This document shows, one piece after another, positions 6,308-14,640 of a DNA stretch of 18,548 nt. Position numbers and translations under genes: made by a program. The notes beneath the pieces are model-generated. The model was given only the letters and a program-made list of their open reading frames with translations, had not been told where the DNA came from and searched no databases. The DNA is from DAOVDI01 sp965373045. Its GTDB lineage: Bacteria > Acidobacteriota > Aminicenantia > Aminicenantales > Aminicenantaceae. The DNA lies in contig CBDVEQ010000026.1 in the NCBI GenBank assembly GCA_965373045.1, forward strand, positions 1 through 18,548, in the 5' to 3' direction. Position 1 is the stretch's first letter. The number at the start of each line of letters is the position of its first letter.

Positions 6308-7678
6308 CTATCTATTTGAAATATTGTATTTTTTAAGTTTGTTGTAAAGTGTAGTGCGGGAAATATTCAGGATTCCGGCTGTTTTCCTCAGATTGCTGGA
6401 GGTTATTTTTAAGAGATGTACTATATATTCCTTTTCCAGTTCATCCAGTGTGGATAGTTTATCCCTGTCGATGAAAGGAATTATTTTATCACTTGTATTG
6501 ACCTTTTGTAAATATTTCGGAAGATCAGAAATATCTAGGAAGTCTTTTTTTGCCACAAGAGAGGCGCTTTCAATGACATTTTTCAATTCTCTGATATTTC
6601 CGGGCCAGTTATATCTGAGAAAAAGTTTCTGAGTCCGGCTGGATATGCCTTTTATCTCATTAGAAAATTTGTTGCGGTAGTGATTCAAAAAATACCTGAC
6701 AAGAAGAGGGACGTCCTCCTTCCGTTCCCGTAGAGGCGAAAGTTCGATCTCTACCTTGTTCAATCGATGAAAGAGATCCTCTCTGAATGTGCCATTGTCG
6801 ACCATATCACGAAGCTTCCGGTTTGTTGATGCAATCACTTGGACATCAACCTTTATGAGTGTATTTGATCCCAATGGCCGGAATTGATGGGATTCCAGGA
6901 CTCTTAACAGTTTGGACTGAATTGGCAGCGGAATCTCAGCCAATTCATCAAGGAAAATGATTCCATGATGAGCTTCTTCAAAAAGGCCTTTTTTGGTGAT
7001 GTCTGCTCCGGTAAAAGCGCCCTTGGTGTATCCGAAGAGCTCAGATTCGAACAGATTGTCCGGAATGGAGGCGCAGTCACAGACAACTAGCTTGTTTTTT
7101 TTTGGCTGACTGAGTTCATGAATGGCTTGGGCAATCAATTCTTTTCCGCTTCCGGTTTCGCCTGTGATAAGAATGCTGGTGAAGTATTTCGCTATTTTTT
7201 CGATCAGGCTAAATATTTCCAGCATATAAGGACTTTTTCCTACGATCCCGTGAAAGACATATTTTTTTTCAAGTTTTTTTTCAAGTCGGTAGGTTTCTTT
7301 CCGAAGAGTTTTTTTGTCTACGATCTCTTTTAAAATTTTGTGGATGACAGGAAGATAAAGGGGTTTATCCAGGTAATCTTTGGCTCCAAGGTGAATGATC
7401 TCGATCATCTCTTCGGACGGCAATGTTTTTCCTACGATGATGACATCCATAAGGGCATCGAATTTTTTCAGTTCTGTCAGAATAAATTTGGCTTTTTCAG
7501 TGTCCCTGTCAACATCACAGAGGATAATGCTTATGTCTTTTTTTTTGATCGTAGCGAGCATGTCTTCATGGGTGTCGGTAAAATAGATATTATATTTATC
7601 CATCATGGATGAATGTTTGATAAGATCATAGAGGGACATATCCTTGTCAAGGATCAGCATATTCAGGCTGGTTTCCAT
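6308..7678 (-). CDS. Sigma-54-dependent response regulator with atypical receiver (NtrC family)
   Basis: A 456-residue enhancer-binding activator. Domains in order: receiver (about 5-120), AAA+ ATPase (about 142-370), Fis-type helix-turn-helix at the C-terminus (LRKTAGILNISRTTLYNKLKK). The receiver keeps Asp11/Asp13, the phosphoacceptor Asp55 (IILCDVDRD) and Lys105 (DYLDKP). It has Gly83 where a Thr or Ser is usual after strand 4 and lacks the MPxxDG loop. The ATPase has Walker A GETGSGKE (173-180), an intact GAFTGA sigma-54 loop (220-225), Walker B IIFLDEL (240-246) and arginine-finger region FREDLFHRL. Ribosome site AAGGAG (7688-7693 on the minus strand) supports the start. No histidine kinase is in the window. 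It lies 61 bp after the M14 gene, so the two may share a transcript. It ends in TAG. Confidence 0.95.
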   Translation of the reverse strand: METSLNMLILDKDMSLYDLIKHSSMMDKYNIYFTDTHEDMLATIKKKDISIILCDVDRDTEKAKFILTELKKFDALMDVIIVGKTLPSEEMIEIIHLGAKDYLDKPLYLPVIHKILKEIVDKKTLRKETYRLEKKLEKKYVFHGIVGKSPYMLEIFSLIEKIAKYFTSILITGETGSGKELIAQAIHELSQPKKNKLVVCDCASIPDNLFESELFGYTKGAFTGADITKKGLFEEAHHGIIFLDELAEIPLPIQSKLLRVLESHQFRPLGSNTLIKVDVQVIASTNRKLRDMVDNGTFREDLFHRLNKVEIELSPLRERKEDVPLLVRYFLNHYRNKFSNEIKGISSRTQKLFLRYNWPGNIRELKNVIESASLVAKKDFLDISDLPKYLQKVNTSDKIIPFIDRDKLSTLDELEKEYIVHLLKITSSNLRKTAGILNISRTTLYNKLKKYNISNR

Positions 7679-7739
7679 AAGGTTTTACTCCTTTCTTATG
7701 TTATCAATTTGTATTGCCTTTGACAATCGGTTAAGCCTG

Positions 7740-10700
7740 CTACGGGTGTTTGTGCAGCTGAGAGGAATCACCCGGGCGTCCACGGATAAAACGTATGTGG
7801 ATTCGGTCCTGTGATTCCTCTTCGATGCGCTCGATCGGATACTTGACCTGGGAAAGATATTTCACATGGGCCATAATATAGGTCAGTCCCTGCTCACAGA
7901 GAAAATCCAACCACTCTCCATGGGCGGTTTCGTCCATCAGTTCCGGTGTTTCCTCCACAAAAGTAAGTTTCCGTCTGTTGGTCAACATACTTTCACGGGA
8001 AGAACGTCTTTTGGCATAGAGGTTCAATCCATCATAAAGTTCAAGATAATTCATATGAGGCTGCCACCGTACAGCCCACCGGAAATAACGATCGTAGAAA
8101 TTTTTATTGGATCTTTTGATCTTAGTTATGGTATTCATCTCTTTGACAATATAAGCGCGCAGTTCCAGCCCTTCTTTGACTTGTGCTTTATAGATCGGGA
8201 GAGAAAGACTTTTGTAATAGGCGAACCAGCCGCGCGGGATCCAATAGTCCCTGAACAGATAAGGCGAGTAGTTGGAAAATTGCTGTACCCATTCATGGGA
8301 GGGGTAACCGTGAAGGTTCAGATAGATATCAGGCAGCCATTTTTCATAAAGTTTCTTTCGGACCTTTGCTTCGGGAAGGATAGGCTTGGAAGCATTAACT
8401 TGATAACCTACATCAATACCGAGTGCTGTGTAACGTCCAGCATGAAGACTGTGGAAAGGAGTTATTTTTTGGAGAGAATAGGCCAGAGCGGCTCCGTCAG
8501 GATTTTCCATAGGATGGAGAATAAAATTAATTTTTTTCAGGTATTCCCGGACCTCTTTCCGGGTAGCAAGGCGTTCTGCAAATTTCAGGATGTAGTTAGT
8601 GGAGGAGACTTCATTGGCATGCTGTCTCCCACTGAGATAGAGAGTGGGTTTGAAGGTTATAAGTCTAGGCAGCGAAACATATTTCTTCATAGGGCGAAAA
8701 ATCTCTAAAACCGGGACAGGCCGGCCTTCAAAGGATTGTCCTGCGGTGTAAGAATGGATACTATCGAAGGAGCTTAAATCCTGCACGAGTTTGAGGCAGT
8801 GTTCAGGGGATATAATCTCCGTTGTGGATACAATAGGCTTATTATACTTATCCGTATAAGGCACTGTTTTTTCATCCGGTGCTCCATTCCAGAAAATAGG
8901 AATGGTTTCTTCTTTTTCAAGATCTTTATGCTTCAATTGTAAGGTCACGTTTTTCAGTTTTGGAACGTTTAAAAAAGACGGGACAAGATTCTGAGCTTGG
9001 AGTTCCCTGTAGGAAGAAAGGATGTCGATAAGTTTGAGATACTCGATTTCTTTTTCGAACCCGATGTCAACATACAGGTTTTCCACTCTTTTCAGGTTTC
9101 CGTTGTAGACGAGACAGGGAACAGACATCTCCTTGGTCTCTATTTTGGGCAGAATGAATTTTTTACTCTGTTCTTTTTTGCCATATTCCTTCCATCTTAT
9201 AAGGATCTGAGGAATCCTGGCCTGCCAGTCCTCAAATAATACTCTGACTCTGCCTTTTTTCCCCTCGGTGGAGGGATGAATCAAGGGAAGGATGTTCCCT
9301 GGTGCGGAATAGCGGGAAGTATCTTCCTTACTGTCTGAGTCCTTGAGTTCTACATGTGTTATCCCACGCAAGAAATCAAGCGTGTCGAAATAGATCTCAT
9401 CATGGATGGATTCCAGACTGCTGATGATTTCTTCATCCAGGCCCAGTTTGTAATCAGGTTCACTGAACCATAATTCCACCTGTAGTCTTTTAAAGTAAGG
9501 CTGTTTATCGAATGTGGGTTTTCCGCCTGTAGTTTCGAGGATGTGGGCATAAACAGGAGGAAGTATCTCATCCTGAAAATAGTCCCAGAAAATTTCCAGG
9601 TCGCTTGGGACTGTCATCTCCATAACAGTTTCTGTTCCGCTTTTAATGCGGAGCCAACCCGTTGTCATCTTTATAGTTCCCCATTCTGGGAGAATGTTTA
9701 AATAGTAGGTTTCTCTTGTTGCCGGAGTAAAAGAATCGCTGAAAACAAGATTGTTATTCTCATTAAAGGCCTTAAGTTCATAAGTGGGGTTGGGATCTGA
9801 TTTGATCTCAAATTCAATCTTGTCTAGAGGAATGCCGAGTTTTTCTGCAAAGATCTCGTCTACCGGATATAGTTCCTGGAACCAGCGGTGTGCTTCGGTA
9901 TAAAACCTTTTTGCTTTAAAAAAATCATTTTTTTCCTCCGCAAATCGAATCTCAATACGCCGGATGCCTCTTTCCCTGAGAGCAGGAAGGACCCGTTCAA
10001 TGAGCCAGAAAAAGCCCTGCTTATAGGATGAAAGAACCTCGATGTCGAATTTTTTAATCCCATTCTTTAAGAGGTGATTGCGGATCTCGTCTGAGAGTTT
10101 TTGCCTAACCGCAGGGGATTCGCTCACACCAATACTGATATTCAGGGGGGATTTGGCTTTTTTAAACGTGTAGATCCGGTCGCTGATCAGATTCATCACA
10201 TCATCACCTTCCCAGGGAAATTCTTCATTTTTTCGGAAGATCGTTTTGCTGTCCCGGATGGAAGCTGCTTTGACCTGAGAGGATCTGATCTTTAGAGATG
10301 CCTGAAGTGTATCTGCCAGCCAGTCGGAGAAAGCTGCGTTTTTTTTAGATGTATGGACATAAACCCTCATGTATTCGATATCTTTTTCTTTAAGGCTTTC
10401 TATGAGCTTGTCCATTTCCAGTTTAAAAAAGGCTTCGGCCATACCGTTTTTACCATCGAAAAAATCTTTGAGCGATGCTGTGATATTGGTTATCTCCAGA
10501 GCGCCGTCCTGGATGTGGTTGAAAAAGGGGAAGATCCGGCTGACATAGACAAGGATTTTTTCCAATCCTTCCTGGTCAGCTCCTAGGACTGCCAGAGCTG
10601 TTGATTTGTTAAAAGCCTTGGGAACTGTTTTTACCATCCCCCATCCATTTTCAAGAGGAGGGACCTTGAGCTTTCCGGTTTTGATAAGCATTTTTGTAAG

Positions 10701-11888
10701 ATGTCCCTGTCCTATGAGTATAGGCGAAATAAGCTTATCCGGGTTCTTGATGCTGTCCATGATCCGAACGATAGGAAATGAGGCTCCTGTTGTGTGAAGA
10801 ACCAGACGTGATGTTAGGTCCACGCATTGAGGAGAGACCGAGCTTCTTGAAAGTATAACAGATGTTTTCAAGCTGTCTGTTATCCCATCTTTATCTGTGT
10901 CTGAATATATCCCTTTGGGGGTGAAAACAGTCTGCAGATCAAAGAGGTTTTCTGGGATTTTTAGTTTGGAAACGGATTTGTAGGATGGAGTCAGCATGCG
11001 TTTGGGTGTACCCACACGTCGGATGGAAATGTGGAAAGACTTGTCTTGAGACTGCAGTTCAAGGATGATCTTCGCACATCCTGGATAAGTCAGCATACCT
11101 GTGTTTTTTCCTTTGTGATGCTGTCGTATCAGTTGCTCTACAGCATTTATGGCGTTTTCCAGATCATCTGTGCTTGAGAAGGAAACCGAGATGGTTAATT
11201 CCTTGATCTCGCCGTTGTTGAATTTTAACCGTTTAAGGGATTCATGAGGGGTCTGAAAGTCAGGAAATTCGTACAGAGCGCGTGTGATCGCGAACTGTAT
11301 ACTGTCAGTTCCTGGCTTATTAAAGAAATCCTTGATATCTTTTTCGACCTTGAAATATGTGGCGCCTGAATCCCGTCCCAGAATATCCCAGAGATAGGGC
11401 CAGCGGAGAAAAAATGCCCGGCCGGTTTTCAGAAGAGCCTGCTGTGAACCTGCCTGCAAAATGATCCCGGATCTTTGCCCACTAGAAAATATCTGAACGA
11501 TCCCCTGGTGTTTGGTCAGGGAAGGGAAGGAATCTTGTTTTCCCAGTCCCTGCTGTCTGATGACGTGAAGGCGGTTTCCAATTAAAATGGCATTGCTTAG
11601 GGCTGCCATGTTTTTGACTTGGGATTCCTTTAGAACAAGAGAAAAATCAATAGCCAGACTTTCAAGATTTGCTCGTGCTGCAATATCAGCAGCAAGGGCG
11701 ATTTCTTCTGGAGTGGAAATATCGGGGATAATGATAGATAGATCGAACGAATCGGCCAGGTCATCAAGATCACTGTCCTGAAGGCCTTTTCCGAGTAAAA
11801 ATAGATGTGAAAGGCTGGTGATTTTTCCACCCAGTGCCGGTAACGTCAAAGCCAGAAATATAAGGACAATACCTGTAAACTTTTTCAT
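7740..11888 (-). CDS. Very large exported M14-type zinc carboxypeptidase with duplicated N-terminal module
   Basis: A 1382-residue protein with signal peptide MKKFTGIVLIFLALTLPALGG. The start at 11888 is chosen because AAGGAG lies just upstream (11894-11899) and the signal peptide begins there; an ATG at 11948 would add 20 residues encoded in a repeat. The C-terminal domain (about 1035-1382) is M14: zinc ligands His1090 and Glu1093 in GRQHANEV, NPDG at 1129-1132, third ligand His1193 in LNLHGYPSHEW, and a candidate general base Glu1283 in NYLELYDG. N-terminal residues 100-190 and 390-478 look like two copies of one alpha/beta module. Asp330-Asp338 forms a DxDxDGxxD calcium-loop-like motif between them. 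Residues about 500-1030 are unrecognised and beta-rich in places. An exported multidomain peptidase is well supported; substrate unknown. It ends in TAG. Confidence 0.9.
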   Translation of the reverse strand: MKKFTGIVLIFLALTLPALGGKITSLSHLFLLGKGLQDSDLDDLADSFDLSIIIPDISTPEEIALAADIAARANLESLAIDFSLVLKESQVKNMAALSNAILIGNRLHVIRQQGLGKQDSFPSLTKHQGIVQIFSSGQRSGIILQAGSQQALLKTGRAFFLRWPYLWDILGRDSGATYFKVEKDIKDFFNKPGTDSIQFAITRALYEFPDFQTPHESLKRLKFNNGEIKELTISVSFSSTDDLENAINAVEQLIRQHHKGKNTGMLTYPGCAKIILELQSQDKSFHISIRRVGTPKRMLTPSYKSVSKLKIPENLFDLQTVFTPKGIYSDTDKDGITDSLKTSVILSRSSVSPQCVDLTSRLVLHTTGASFPIVRIMDSIKNPDKLISPILIGQGHLTKMLIKTGKLKVPPLENGWGMVKTVPKAFNKSTALAVLGADQEGLEKILVYVSRIFPFFNHIQDGALEITNITASLKDFFDGKNGMAEAFFKLEMDKLIESLKEKDIEYMRVYVHTSKKNAAFSDWLADTLQASLKIRSSQVKAASIRDSKTIFRKNEEFPWEGDDVMNLISDRIYTFKKAKSPLNISIGVSESPAVRQKLSDEIRNHLLKNGIKKFDIEVLSSYKQGFFWLIERVLPALRERGIRRIEIRFAEEKNDFFKAKRFYTEAHRWFQELYPVDEIFAEKLGIPLDKIEFEIKSDPNPTYELKAFNENNNLVFSDSFTPATRETYYLNILPEWGTIKMTTGWLRIKSGTETVMEMTVPSDLEIFWDYFQDEILPPVYAHILETTGGKPTFDKQPYFKRLQVELWFSEPDYKLGLDEEIISSLESIHDEIYFDTLDFLRGITHVELKDSDSKEDTSRYSAPGNILPLIHPSTEGKKGRVRVLFEDWQARIPQILIRWKEYGKKEQSKKFILPKIETKEMSVPCLVYNGNLKRVENLYVDIGFEKEIEYLKLIDILSSYRELQAQNLVPSFLNVPKLKNVTLQLKHKDLEKEETIPIFWNGAPDEKTVPYTDKYNKPIVSTTEIISPEHCLKLVQDLSSFDSIHSYTAGQSFEGRPVPVLEIFRPMKKYVSLPRLITFKPTLYLSGRQHANEVSSTNYILKFAERLATRKEVREYLKKINFILHPMENPDGAALAYSLQKITPFHSLHAGRYTALGIDVGYQVNASKPILPEAKVRKKLYEKWLPDIYLNLHGYPSHEWVQQFSNYSPYLFRDYWIPRGWFAYYKSLSLPIYKAQVKEGLELRAYIVKEMNTITKIKRSNKNFYDRYFRWAVRWQPHMNYLELYDGLNLYAKRRSSRESMLTNRRKLTFVEETPELMDETAHGEWLDFLCEQGLTYIMAHVKYLSQVKYPIERIEEESQDRIHIRFIRGRPGDSSQLHKHP

Positions 11889-11893
11889 ATGGA

Positions 11894-11899
11894 CTCCTT
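11894..11899 (-). promoter_or_regulatory. Ribosome binding site that fixes the M14 gene start
   Basis: AAGGAG on the minus strand, 5 bases before the ATG at 11888. It selects the signal-peptide start over the upstream ATG at 11948, which has no such site. Confidence 0.75.
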
Positions 11900-11914
11900 G
11901 CAGCTTAGGCAATC

Positions 11915-11949
11915 TCGACCCGTGAATAATCCAGGGTAAATAATCCAAA
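11915..11949 (+). repeat. Repeat end plus tandem 14-bp repeat upstream of the M14 gene
   Basis: Positions 11915-11935 match the right end of the composite element at 3817-3837 (19 of 21). Overlapping it, GTGAATAATCCAGG (11922-11935) is followed directly by GTAAATAATCCAAA (11936-11949), a tandem pair agreeing at 11 of 14 positions. It lies in the 5' leader of the M14 gene. Confidence 0.6.
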
Positions 11950-11953
11950 ATTG

Positions 11954-11959
11954 ATTATA
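11954..11959 (-). promoter_or_regulatory. Candidate -10 box for the M14 gene
   Basis: A perfect TATAAT on the minus strand, 66 bp before the ATG at 11888, in the divergent gap. No convincing -35 box is seen 16-18 bp further up, so this is weak. Confidence 0.3.
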
Positions 11960-11998
11960 GTAAATATAATATGGAAAGGCTAGATGAGGGAATGAGAA

Positions 11999-12027
11999 TT
12001 GACTTGTTCAGACGGGGATGCTATAAA
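11999..12027 (+). promoter_or_regulatory. Sigma-70-type promoter of the PLP enzyme gene
   Basis: TTGACT (11999-12004), 17-bp spacer, TATAAA (12022-12027), ending 37 bp before the ATG at 12065. Both boxes are close to consensus and nothing else competes in the gap. Confidence 0.6.
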
Positions 12028-12064
12028 TGACCATTCTTTATTTAAAACATATTATTAGGTCAAA

Positions 12065-13051
12065 ATGAAAAAAAATGTTTATGTCTACCACACAAATATC
12101 CTGGAAGACGTCGGTAAAACTCCGCTGATAAGGCTGAATAGGATTACGGCCGGTGTTGATGCTGCAATATATGCGAAGCTGGAATACAAGAATCCCATGG
12201 GCAGTGTCAAGGATCGTGTTGCAAAATACATGGTGGAAAAAGCGGAAAGGGAAGGAAAGATCAAACCTGGAGACACCATCATCGACAATTCTTCAGGGAA
12301 CACCGCTCTGGGATTAGCGATGGTTTGTGCTATAAAAGGGTACAATCTTAAAATTGTTGTGCGCGATAGCCTCAGTTCCGAGAAGATCAAATTTCTCAAA
12401 TCGCTGAATGTTGAGATGGTTATGGTAGACAGTACACTTCCTCCGGATTCTCCGGAAAGTTATAACAATATTACCCCCCGTCTGGCAGAAAGTATGCCCG
12501 GGACCTATTTCCTTGATCAGCATAATAACAGAGACAACAATGAAGCACATTATCGCAGCACAGGGCCGGAGATCTGGGAGCAGATGGAGGGAAGGATCGA
12601 TTATTTTGTGGCCGGGATCGGCACAGGGGGAACTATCTGCGGTGTGTCCCAGTATCTGAAGGAAAAAGATCCCAACATCAAGGTGGTCGCCGTAGATCCC
12701 CTAGGATCTATTTTTTATGATTATTTTCATTCAAAAACTCTGATCAAGCCTTCCCGTTATGTATTGGAAGGGCTGGGGGATGAATTTCTCATCGGGTGTG
12801 TGGATTTCAGCCTGATCGATGATTTTTACCGTATTACGGACAAAGAGGCCTTTCTTAAAACTCGTGAACTGGCTGATAGGGAGGCCATTCTTGCTGGTGG
12901 GTCCAGTGGTGCAGCGATCTGGGCCGTCCTTAAACTGGCAAAAGAGATCCAAAAACCTGCCCGTATCGTAACCATCTTTCCTGACTCAGCCAACCGCTAC
13001 CTCAGTACGATATATAATGATGATTGGCTTAAAAAAAACGGCTATCTCTAA
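12065..13051 (+). CDS. PLP-dependent cystathionine beta-synthase/cysteine synthase family enzyme
   Basis: A 328-residue fold-type II PLP enzyme of beta-replacement type. The PLP-binding Lys is Lys49 in NPMGSVKDR. The substrate loop is SSGNTALG (76-83), and the phosphate-binding loop GIGTGGT is at 184-190. GGSSGA near residue 278 holds the residue near the pyridine nitrogen. Several segments resemble cystathionine beta-synthase more than CysK: DSPESYNNITPRL, LDQHNNRDNNEAHY, VDPLGSI, and the C-terminal DSANRYLSTIYNDDWLKKNGYL. The length stops at the catalytic core, with no C-terminal CBS regulatory pair. It could act in reverse transsulfuration or as a cysteine synthase; sequence alone does not decide. 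It is monocistronic, divergent from the M14 gene, with its own promoter (11999-12027) and a weak ribosome site (TTAGGT). Confidence 0.9.
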   Translation: MKKNVYVYHTNILEDVGKTPLIRLNRITAGVDAAIYAKLEYKNPMGSVKDRVAKYMVEKAEREGKIKPGDTIIDNSSGNTALGLAMVCAIKGYNLKIVVRDSLSSEKIKFLKSLNVEMVMVDSTLPPDSPESYNNITPRLAESMPGTYFLDQHNNRDNNEAHYRSTGPEIWEQMEGRIDYFVAGIGTGGTICGVSQYLKEKDPNIKVVAVDPLGSIFYDYFHSKTLIKPSRYVLEGLGDEFLIGCVDFSLIDDFYRITDKEAFLKTRELADREAILAGGSSGAAIWAVLKLAKEIQKPARIVTIFPDSANRYLSTIYNDDWLKKNGYL

Positions 13052-13068
13052 GTCGCGATAATAAAAAT

Positions 13069-13170
13069 AGGATTCAAGGATTCGAGGATTCTAGGGTTCG
13101 AGTGAAAAGAAAATACATAAGAGTTTAGTTCAAAGCACTTGAATCCTTGACCCCTTAATTCCTAGAACCC
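13069..13170. terminator. Large hairpin of octamer repeats, probable bidirectional terminator
   Basis: The left arm (13069-13104) is four tandem octamers of AGGATTCN form followed by AGTG. The right arm (13136-13170) starts CACTTGAATCC and is roughly its complement, also with an 8-base period, pairing at about 27 of 35 positions. The loop is about 31 bases and AT-rich. Seven Ts (13171-13177) follow. The structure begins 18 bp after the PLP enzyme stop and lies between two convergent genes. The terminator role is inferred. Confidence 0.6.
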
Positions 13171-13181
13171 TTTTTTTCAAT

Positions 13182-13202
13182 AGATCGGCCTGCCCGGAGG
13201 GT
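13182..13202 (-). repeat. Truncated copy of the composite repeat's left end
   Basis: On the minus strand these 21 bases match 3737-3757 at 20 positions. The flanking bases no longer match. Nearby ATCGGC (13184-13189) and GCCGAT (13211-13216) are inverted and could pair. The rest of the gap to 13330 shows no gene I can support. Confidence 0.6.
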
Positions 13203-13330
13203 AAAAAGCTGCCGATTGGGAATTAAAAAAATCCTGATGAATGTTTTGATCATGATCGTGACAAGAAGCTTGGATAAATGCCTGAGGCGGTGAAGTATGT
13301 CAGGAGTATCGGCAGATTTTTATAAATCAC

Positions 13331-14506
13331 CTATGACAGGTAGACGCGTTGGACTCTCTTATTAATGGAAGTAAAAATATCATACGGAATGGTGCCGCCG
13401 ATCCTTGCGATGTCTGCTGCTGTGATTTTCTCTTTTCCCTGTTTCCCGATGAGCAAGGCCACATCGTCCACATGGACGTTAGAGATACGGGAAATGTCCA
13501 CCATAATCTGATCCATAGTTACGGTTCCCAGTATCCCGGCTTTCTGCCCTCTGATAAGGACGTGCCCTTTATTTGAAAGGAATCGGGGATAACCATCCCC
13601 ATAACCCACCGGGAGTGTGGCAACCGTCATTTCGCGCTGGGTCCTGTATGTCCGCCCATAGCTTAAAGTTCTTCCGGGAGGAATTTTTTTGATAAAAGCG
13701 ATCTTTGTTTTCAGAGAAAGAACAGGTTTAATCTGATCGAAATCAAGAATAAATTCGGTAGGTTGGACTCCATAGATAGAAGCCCCTGGCCTGACCATAT
13801 TGAAATAGGAATGAGGTAGGTTAAAGATTCCGGCGGTATTAGAGATGTGCTTGAAGGGGATGGGAAGATCCTTGATCTTTTTCAGTAGAGTGCTGAACCA
13901 TTCCAACTGCTTTAGAGAAAAAGACAGATCTTCCTCGTCCGATGTGGAAAAATGAGAGCATACTCCTTCAACCATGATATTGGGATTTTGATACACCTTC
14001 CGTATGAATTCGTCCGCCCGGGCATGCCAGACACCGATCCGGCCCATGCCGGTATCTATTTTTATGTGGACTTTGGCCCGGGTACCGCGTTTTTCTGCAG
14101 TTTCAGCCAGGGAGTTGACGGTTTCCCATGAACAGACCACAGTGGAAAGGTCGTGTTGGAGAAATTCGTCCGATTGGCCGCTTGTCCCTGCGCTCAGCAC
14201 CACAATGGGGATTTCGGGAAATTCATCTCGAAGCTCGATCCCCTCGAATAAGCTGGAAATCCCAAGAGCCTCAACACCGAGAGCGATTGCTTCTTTAGAG
14301 ACCTCAACTGCTCCGTGGCCGTAAGCATTGCATTTCACCACAGCCATTATGCCGATATCCGGGCGGATCTTTTTCCGGAGGTGCCGGATATTGCTGCGGA
14401 GGGCGGTCAGGTCGATTTCTGCCCATGTCTTGAGCAGTCTGTATGTGTAGGACGATTCACGCTTATCTGTCTTTACAACGATCTGTTTTTTGAGTATCAA
14501 ATCCAT
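13331..14506 (-). CDS. alr: Alanine racemase
   Basis: A 391-residue PLP enzyme that interconverts L- and D-alanine, supplying D-Ala for peptidoglycan. WAEIDLTALRSNI (28-40) opens the TIM barrel. The PLP Lys is Lys58 in AVVKCNAYGHG, where most homologues have ADAYGHG. KIDTGMGRIG (149-158), SNTAGIFN (222-229) and VRPGASIYG (238-246) are conserved barrel strands. The second catalytic base Tyr283 is in LSYGRTY at the start of the C-terminal beta domain, followed by LPVGYGDGYPR. Length is normal, with about 25 extra residues before the usual start. The ribosome site AGGAGG lies directly upstream, so this start is well supported. It is transcribed alone, convergent with the PLP enzyme gene and divergent from the SpoIID-type gene. 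It ends in TAG. Confidence 0.96.
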   Translation of the reverse strand: MDLILKKQIVVKTDKRESSYTYRLLKTWAEIDLTALRSNIRHLRKKIRPDIGIMAVVKCNAYGHGAVEVSKEAIALGVEALGISSLFEGIELRDEFPEIPIVVLSAGTSGQSDEFLQHDLSTVVCSWETVNSLAETAEKRGTRAKVHIKIDTGMGRIGVWHARADEFIRKVYQNPNIMVEGVCSHFSTSDEEDLSFSLKQLEWFSTLLKKIKDLPIPFKHISNTAGIFNLPHSYFNMVRPGASIYGVQPTEFILDFDQIKPVLSLKTKIAFIKKIPPGRTLSYGRTYRTQREMTVATLPVGYGDGYPRFLSNKGHVLIRGQKAGILGTVTMDQIMVDISRISNVHVDDVALLIGKQGKEKITAADIARIGGTIPYDIFTSINKRVQRVYLS

Positions 14507-14542
14507 TCCTCCTGAAATTTATAAAAATCAGTATCCATTCTC

Positions 14543-14548
14543 ATTATA
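14543..14548 (-). promoter_or_regulatory. Candidate -10 box for alr
   Basis: A perfect TATAAT on the minus strand 36 bp before the alr ATG. The -35 region is T-rich without a recognisable TTGACA, so confidence is low. Confidence 0.35.
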
Positions 14549-14604
14549 AACGATTTTGAGGAAAAAAGAGAAAGACCGACCTGAAATAAACTTGATTTGG
14601 AAAT

Positions 14605-14633
14605 TTGACATTTGCCGTTGTTTCGGCTAAATT
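14605..14633 (+). promoter_or_regulatory. Upstream promoter (P1) for the SpoIID-type gene
   Basis: Perfect TTGACA (14605-14610), 17-bp spacer, TAAATT (14628-14633). The start of transcription would fall near 14640, at the edge of the TATAGTGC dyad. Confidence 0.5.
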
Positions 14634-14640
14634 ATGGGAT

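Noticed and set aside
7698..7726. TTGTCA-N17-TAACAT promoter on the minus strand before the sigma-54 activator
   Set aside because: The predicted transcription start (about 7691) would fall inside the ribosome site at 7688-7693, leaving no usable leader.
7866..8708. Open frame of 280 codons on the plus strand opposite the M14 domain
   Set aside because: It is the antisense shadow of a well-supported gene, with no family motifs.
11889..11948. Longer start for the M14 gene at 11948
   Set aside because: The 20 extra residues come from a dispersed repeat, there is no ribosome site, and a signal peptide begins at 11888.
13069..13170. The octamer array as a CRISPR
   Set aside because: Units are 8 bases without spacers and the two blocks are inverted, so it is a hairpin.
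13229..13323. Tiny ORFs of 15-18 codons (starting near 13238 and 13278) in the gap after the octamer hairpin
   Set aside because: No ribosome sites, no recognisable product, overlapping frames and repeat-derived sequence.
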